Source: Pyrinomonadaceae bacterium (GTDB lineage Bacteria > Acidobacteriota > Blastocatellia > Pyrinomonadales > Pyrinomonadaceae). Taken from it: DNA of 10,689 bases. The number at the start of each line of letters is the position of its first letter. The first letter of the stretch is position 1. The stretch spans positions 1-10,689 of the forward strand of contig JACCRA010000186.1 in the NCBI GenBank assembly GCA_013813825.1, in the 5' to 3' direction. Positions 7,143-10,689 of the stretch are shown here, in pieces. The position numbers and the translations under genes were made by a program. The notes under the pieces are model-generated. The model made no database searches. It saw only the letters and a program-made list of their open reading frames with translations, and was not told the DNA's origin.

Positions 7143-8369
7143 ATGAGCCAGAGAAAGAGCCGCCGTAAATTTTTAGGAAGTGCCGTCGCCGGGATAGGGA
7201 TGGCAACTCTCGGAGCGCACGTCCGCGTTGAGGCCGTTACGCCAAGCGGGCAGCAAGCGTCATCAGCCGCCGCTACCACCACGCAACGGCGCGCCGCGCC
7301 GCCGATAGTTGTCGCGAGCGGAAACGGCGTCGCGGCCGTCTCGAAGGCCGTCGAAATGCTGCGCGCCGGCAGCGACACGCTGGACGCCGTGATCGCCGGC
7401 GTGAACATCAACGAACTTGATCCAAAGGATAATTCGGTCGGCTACGGCGGGCTGCCGAACGAGCGGTGCGATGTCGAACTGGACGCGAGCGTGATGCACG
7501 GCCCGACCCGGCGCGCCGGCGCTGTTGCCTCCCTGCGCGGCGTGCGCGAGCCTTCCAAAGTCGCGCGCATGGTACTTGAGCGGACGGATCACATCCTGAT
7601 CGTCGGGCAAGGCGCGCGCGAGTTCGCCACCGCGCACGGCTTTGAGGACACCAGCCTGCTGACCGAAGAATCGCGCCTCGCGTGGCTGCGCTGGAAAGAG
7701 ACCATGTCCGGCATGGATAAGTGGGGACCCAGCCAATACATCCCCGCTCCCGCTTCTCCCGCCGGGGAAAAGCGACTCGCCGCCGAACGACAGCGGGCCA
7801 GCTACAGGCTGGCGGAAACTTACGCGGGCGGCGACGTGAAGCGCCGCGAAGAGCTTTTAGCGTGGGCCGATGAAGTGGCGTTGAAGCCGCCGACTGGCAC
7901 GATTAACTGTCTGGCGTTGGACTCCGCCTTCGACATCAGCGGCGTCACGACGACGAGCGGGCTGGCATGGAAAATCCCCGGCCGCGTCGGCGATTCGCCG
8001 CTCATCGGTTGCGGCTTATATGTCGATAACGACACCGGCGCGGCCGGTTCGACCGGGCGCGGCGAAGAAGTGATCTACATCAACGGCGCGCGCACCATTG
8101 TCGAGTTCATGCGACAGGGAATGGGGCCTGAGCAGGCGTGCCTTGAGGCGCTGAAATTAATTGCCAGACGCTATGGCAATGATCTGGAAAAACTCAAAGA
8201 CATCGACGTTAATTTCTACGCCTTAAACAAGCGTGGCGATTACGCCGGGGCCGCTATCTGGAGCCATACGGTTAGCAGTCAGGGCGAGAAGCGTCGCCGG
8301 CAATTTGCCTTCGCCGACGCACAGGGCGGGCGATTACTCGACAGTGCCTTTCTGTTCGAGCGCCGCTAA
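7143..8369 (+). CDS. Tat-exported N4-(beta-N-acetylglucosaminyl)-L-asparaginase / isoaspartyl peptidase family (Ntn hydrolase)
   Basis: A 408-residue threonine Ntn hydrolase of the glycosylasparaginase/type-2 asparaginase family. The precursor cuts itself just before a threonine, which becomes the nucleophile; substrates are the GlcNAc-Asn link, isoaspartyl peptides or asparagine. Visible: Tat signal RRKFLGS (7-13) with a hydrophobic stretch to about 26; family start PPIVVASGNGVAAVSKAVEML (split across 53-73); ELDPKDNSVGYGGLPN (91-106); autocleavage site G252/T253 in PTGTINCLALD; TTTSGLAWK (269-277), GRVGDSP (280-286) and DNDTGAAGSTGRGEE (295-309), which bind substrate in the family. GRVGDSP and TGAA match the glycosylasparaginase branch better than plant-type asparaginases. 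The Tat signal implies folding in the cytoplasm and action outside or in the periplasm, probably scavenging amino acids or glycan stubs. No clear ribosome site precedes 7143. It stands alone, with terminator-like hairpins following. Confidence 0.93.
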   Translation: MSQRKSRRKFLGSAVAGIGMATLGAHVRVEAVTPSGQQASSAAATTTQRRAAPPIVVASGNGVAAVSKAVEMLRAGSDTLDAVIAGVNINELDPKDNSVGYGGLPNERCDVELDASVMHGPTRRAGAVASLRGVREPSKVARMVLERTDHILIVGQGAREFATAHGFEDTSLLTEESRLAWLRWKETMSGMDKWGPSQYIPAPASPAGEKRLAAERQRASYRLAETYAGGDVKRREELLAWADEVALKPPTGTINCLALDSAFDISGVTTTSGLAWKIPGRVGDSPLIGCGLYVDNDTGAAGSTGRGEEVIYINGARTIVEFMRQGMGPEQACLEALKLIARRYGNDLEKLKDIDVNFYALNKRGDYAGAAIWSHTVSSQGEKRRRQFAFADAQGGRLLDSAFLFERR

Positions 8370-8404
8370 AGCGTTCGCAATAGACGAAAAACAGAGCGAT
8401 AATC

Positions 8405-8448
8405 AGAGCTTCCACTGTTAAATTAAACTGGCGAAAGCTCTTTCTCTT
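8405..8448 (+). terminator. Weak terminator-like hairpin after the asparaginase-type gene
   Basis: AGAGCTT (8405-8411) pairs with AAGCTCT (8435-8441), with only scattered pairs inside, and a pyrimidine tract TTTCTCTT follows. It lies 36 bases past the stop at 8369. The stem is AT-rich and the loop long, so it would be weak; the stronger hairpin at 8493 may be the real end. Confidence 0.3.
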
Positions 8449-8460
8449 CGTAAATGTTTG

Positions 8461-8489
8461 TTGACACAAAGCGTTTATTCGTGTAAAAA
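8461..8489 (+). promoter_or_regulatory. Sigma70-type promoter candidate
   Basis: A perfect -35 box TTGACA (8461-8466), 17 bases of spacer and TAAAAA (8484-8489, 4 of 6 to TATAAT). It points towards the FecR-like gene, but transcription would begin at about 8496, inside the stem of the strong terminator at 8493-8538, so either it does not work or it makes a very short RNA. Confidence 0.3.
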
Positions 8490-8492
8490 ACT

Positions 8493-8538
8493 CAGGTCAA
8501 AGCAAGCCCACAGAGGCTCGCTGACCTGCTTTTTTTTT
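8493..8538 (+). terminator. Strong intrinsic (Rho-independent) terminator
   Basis: CAGGTCA (8493-8499) pairs perfectly with TGACCTG (8522-8528). Above a two-base bulge, GC (8502-8503) pairs with GC (8520-8521), and AGCC (8505-8508) with GGCT (8515-8518), around a six-base loop. A run of nine T (8530-8538) follows. It probably ends transcripts from the asparaginase-type gene 124 bases upstream and insulates the FecR-like gene. Confidence 0.8.
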
Positions 8539-8666
8539 AGGAAGCTACAAGGAACGACAAGCCACAGGTTGAGGCGGGTTATAGCGAGGCAATACTTAAA
8601 CGGCCCGTCTCCTGCGAGTCAGACCAACTCGAGGTTGCGTTCTCACAAATCACTGGTTCAGTCTAC

Positions 8667-8674
8667 GGGAGGAG
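8667..8674 (+). promoter_or_regulatory. Strong Shine-Dalgarno for the FecR-like gene
   Basis: GGGAGGAG with four bases before the ATG at 8679. It is the only near-perfect ribosome site in the window and fixes the start of the gene, suggesting high translation. Confidence 0.85.
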
Positions 8675-8678
8675 AATA

Positions 8679-9401
8679 ATGAGCAGCAGAACTTGGAGCC
8701 GCACGGCCATCGCGATGTGCCTGTCAGTTGCCATCCTGAGCACTTACTCGATGGTGGCTCTGGCCGCGCCGGGACAAGCAAGGCAATCTGGCGAGTTATC
8801 AGTCGTCGGCGAAGTAACCGTCAACGGGACGAACGCCATTTCCGGTGCCACTGTATTTACCGATAGCACCATCACCACGGCGAAGAATTCCAGTGCCGTC
8901 GTTAGCCTCGGGAACCGCGGCCGCGTCGAGCTGTTGCCGAACTCGAGCGTCAAAATTAGCTTTAGCGAAAACAGTGTTACCGGCAATCTGAGCGCCGGTC
9001 GCGTCCGGCTTTCGACCTCTTCCAAGATCGCCGCCAGCGTCCTGACGAAGGATGGCGAGGCGGTGGCGGATGCCGAGCAGCCGAATGTTTTCACAGTTGA
9101 TGTCGAGTGCGGTAACACGGTCGTTGCCACGCAAACGGGCCGCGTCGAACTGCGCGCGGGCAGTGAGAACAAGCAGATCGCTGCCGGTTCAGATGCCACT
9201 GCTGGCGTTGTCCAGCCCGGTTCGCGTTGCACCCGCCTGTCACAGGCTCCGAGCTTCGGCGCTCTGTCCGGCGGTGCATTAGCGGCTCTCCTGTTGGCTG
9301 CTGGCGGTGCGGTCGCGGCTGCGATCATCGCGGCGACCGACGACAGCAATGATTTTAACGTCGGTGGCACGGCGCCAGTCTTCAGCCCGAGTCGTCAGTA
9401 A
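8679..9401 (+). CDS. Secreted FecR-domain-like protein with C-terminal hydrophobic helix
   Basis: 240 residues. Residues 1-29 are a signal peptide (basic start, hydrophobic core, likely cleavage after ALA). The region from about 38 to 185 is beta-rich and resembles a FecR domain: GEVTVNG, SGATVFTDSTITTAKNSSA, RVELLPNSSVKISF, LSAGRVRLST, FTVDVECGNTVVATQTGRVELRAG. FecR domains are best known from anti-sigma regulators such as FecR of iron uptake, but here there is no N-terminal cytoplasmic anti-sigma part and no sigma factor nearby, so signalling is not supported. C144 and C184 could form a disulfide. A Gly/Ala/Leu-rich segment (195-219) would cross or anchor to a membrane, followed by a short acidic tail. 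It has its own strong ribosome site and lies between two strong terminators, so it is probably transcribed alone. The role is unknown; an envelope function is likely. Confidence 0.85.
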   Translation: MSSRTWSRTAIAMCLSVAILSTYSMVALAAPGQARQSGELSVVGEVTVNGTNAISGATVFTDSTITTAKNSSAVVSLGNRGRVELLPNSSVKISFSENSVTGNLSAGRVRLSTSSKIAASVLTKDGEAVADAEQPNVFTVDVECGNTVVATQTGRVELRAGSENKQIAAGSDATAGVVQPGSRCTRLSQAPSFGALSGGALAALLLAAGGAVAAAIIAATDDSNDFNVGGTAPVFSPSRQ

Positions 9402-9470
9402 GTAGCAGCACAGGGGCTGAAGTTTTTACGCTGTGCGATTTTCTCTAGCACAGTAGACACGAACAGCAGC

Positions 9471-9517
9471 TTGCGGGTCATGCGAGGCGACAGTTTTCGC
9501 GTGACCCGCAAATTTTT
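9471..9517 (+). terminator. Strong intrinsic terminator after the FecR-like gene
   Basis: TTGCGGGTCA (9471-9480) pairs perfectly with TGACCCGCAA (9502-9511). A T-G wobble and GCGA/TCGC (9482-9485 with 9497-9500) extend the stem to 15 pairs. After one A comes TTTTT (9513-9517). It lies 70 bases after the stop of the FecR-like gene and only 40 bases before the ATG of ugd, so the ugd promoter must be in or just after this hairpin. Confidence 0.88.
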
Positions 9518-9556
9518 GTTTGTGGTAGTCTCCGTTCACAGACTTTTAAGTGACCC

Positions 9557-10689
9557 ATGCACGTTGCGGTTGTCGGCACTGGATATGTTGGGTTAGTCAC
9601 GGGAGCCTGCTTCGCGGAGTACGGCGTCAACGTGATCTGCGTTGATATTGATGCCGCGAAAATCAAACGCCTCGAAGAAGGTCAACTCCCGATCTACGAA
9701 CCCGGTCTGGATCAGATCGTCAGCAGGAATGTGCAGGCCGGTCGCTTGAGCTTTACGACTGACTTGCACTCGGCTGTCGAGCAGGCACTCGTCATCTTCT
9801 TGGCCGTCGGGACCCCTCCGAAAGAAGACGGCTCGGCCGATCTCCGTTACGTCGATGATGCGGCGCGCTCCATCGCCAAGGCGATGAACGGCTATAAGGT
9901 GATCGTCACCAAATCTACTGTTCCCGTGGGCACGGGCGAGCATCTACGGAGTCTGATCAAAGAGCACCAGCAAAAGCGGTACAACTTCGGAATCGTCTCA
10001 AACCCTGAATTTCTGCGCGAGGGCGCGGCCATCAACGACTTCATGCGTCCTGATCGCATCGTTATCGGCAGCCGGGATGAAGAAGCCGTCGCGATCATGC
10101 GCGATCTTTACCGGCCGCTGTTTCTGATCGAGACGCCTTTCGTCGTCACCTCGGTCGAAGCCGCCGAACTGACGAAGTACGCCGCCAACGCTTTCCTCGC
10201 CACCAAGATTTCCTTTATCAACGAGATCGCCAATCTGTGCGACAAGATCGGCTGTGACGTGCATGATGTGGCCCGCGCCATCGGAATGGACAACCGGATC
10301 GGGAAGAAGTTTCTACACCCGGGTCCCGGCTACGGCGGCTCGTGTTTTCCCAAAGACACCAGCGCGCTCGTCTCCGTCGCCCGCCAGTTCAGTTCTGACT
10401 CGCTGATCGTCGATGCGGTAATCGAAGTCAACCGACGGCAGCGCGCACTGATGATCGAGAAGATCAAAAAGCTGGCCGGCGACTTCAAGGGCCAGACCGT
10501 CGCCGTGCTCGGCCTGTCATTCAAGCCCGAAACGGACGACATGCGCGACGCGCCTTCGGTTGACATCGTTCAGGCTCTCGTTGAGGGCGGGGCCGTCGTG
10601 CGCGCCTACGATCCGGTCGCGATGGACGCCGCCCGCCAATGTCTGCCTAACATTGATTATGTCCAAGACGAATACGAGGCGGTCGCCGG
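9557..10689 (+). CDS. ugd: UDP-glucose 6-dehydrogenase, 3' end beyond the window
   Basis: The frame is open from the ATG at 9557 to the right edge (377 codons plus two bases; family members have about 430-450 residues). The enzyme oxidises UDP-glucose to UDP-glucuronate with two NAD+, supplying precursor for exopolysaccharide, capsule or modified lipid A. Visible: NAD-binding start VVGTGYVGL (5-13) with acidic D30 at the end of strand 2; VGTPP (84-88); STVPVGT (120-126); NPEFLREG (149-156); ELTKYAANAF (204-213) with the conserved Lys207 and Asn211; PGPGYGGSCFPKD (255-267) with catalytic Cys263; and GLSFKPETDDMRDAPS, which opens the C-terminal domain. UDP-glucose rather than GDP-mannose or UDP-ManNAc as substrate follows from closeness to the classical Ugd/TuaD pattern; related dehydrogenases cannot be fully excluded. 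No good ribosome site is seen before the ATG. Confidence 0.96.
   Translation, partial: MHVAVVGTGYVGLVTGACFAEYGVNVICVDIDAAKIKRLEEGQLPIYEPGLDQIVSRNVQAGRLSFTTDLHSAVEQALVIFLAVGTPPKEDGSADLRYVDDAARSIAKAMNGYKVIVTKSTVPVGTGEHLRSLIKEHQQKRYNFGIVSNPEFLREGAAINDFMRPDRIVIGSRDEEAVAIMRDLYRPLFLIETPFVVTSVEAAELTKYAANAFLATKISFINEIANLCDKIGCDVHDVARAIGMDNRIGKKFLHPGPGYGGSCFPKDTSALVSVARQFSSDSLIVDAVIEVNRRQRALMIEKIKKLAGDFKGQTVAVLGLSFKPETDDMRDAPSVDIVQALVEGGAVVRAYDPVAMDAARQCLPNIDYVQDEYEAVA

Noticed and set aside
8493..8580. Slight likeness to a cyclic-di-GMP-I riboswitch (CAAAGCAAGCC, then GACAAGCCACAGG)
   Set aside because: The conserved core (GACGCAAAGCC in the right register and the closing P1 stem) is not present, and the first part is fully explained as one arm of a terminator stem.
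8458..8679. 73-residue plus-strand open frame before the FecR-like gene
   Set aside because: It contains the terminator hairpin and the nine-T run (read as FFF), has no ribosome site and shows no conserved-looking pattern.
9401..9470. Three copies of GCACAG or its complement after the FecR-like gene
   Set aside because: Six-base matches in 70 bases with a long loop are weak; the perfect terminator just downstream explains the 3' end better.

Overview
This is a G+C-rich bacterial window in which protein-coding genes fill about nine tenths of the sequence. It looks like a chromosome of an Acidobacteriota-type soil bacterium, possibly class Blastocatellia. That placement is an inference from gene content: a coaBC / kinase / family-4 uracil-DNA glycosylase operon, a secreted FecR-like protein, a Tat-exported asparaginase-type Ntn hydrolase and paired isoprenoid synthases. 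No marker gene is present to confirm it.

Left part (1-3498, minus strand): an operon read leftwards, coaBC (coenzyme A biosynthesis), then a Ser/Thr protein kinase with four C-terminal membrane helices, then a family-4 (Fe-S) uracil-DNA glycosylase that runs off the left edge. The gaps between these genes are 19 and 21 bases, so one transcript is likely. The divergent gap 3499-3772 holds an imperfect 19-bp inverted repeat (3581-3651).

Middle part (3773-6983, plus strand): two unrecognised proteins (a secreted 192-aa protein and a 134-aa protein) lie close upstream of a diverged short-chain polyprenyl diphosphate synthase. A non-coding gap of 337 bases follows, with a 26-bp inverted repeat made of 9-bp units, and then a squalene/phytoene synthase-family gene. 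The prenyl synthase makes FPP or GGPP, and the second enzyme condenses two such molecules head to head, so together they feed carotenoid, squalene or hopanoid synthesis.

Right part (7143-10689, plus strand): a Tat-exported N4-(beta-N-acetylglucosaminyl)-L-asparaginase / isoaspartyl peptidase family enzyme; a 309-base gap with a strong intrinsic terminator; a secreted FecR-domain-like protein with a C-terminal hydrophobic helix; a second strong terminator; and UDP-glucose 6-dehydrogenase (ugd), cut by the right edge. The last two genes suggest the start of an envelope or exopolysaccharide region.

No CRISPR array, tRNA, rRNA, transposase or phage gene was seen. I found no convincing new multi-gene system. 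The points most worth a second look are the two intergenic inverted-repeat elements, the four-helix kinase inside the coaBC-UDG operon, the altered active-site region of the prenyl synthase and the non-coding leader of the FecR-like gene.
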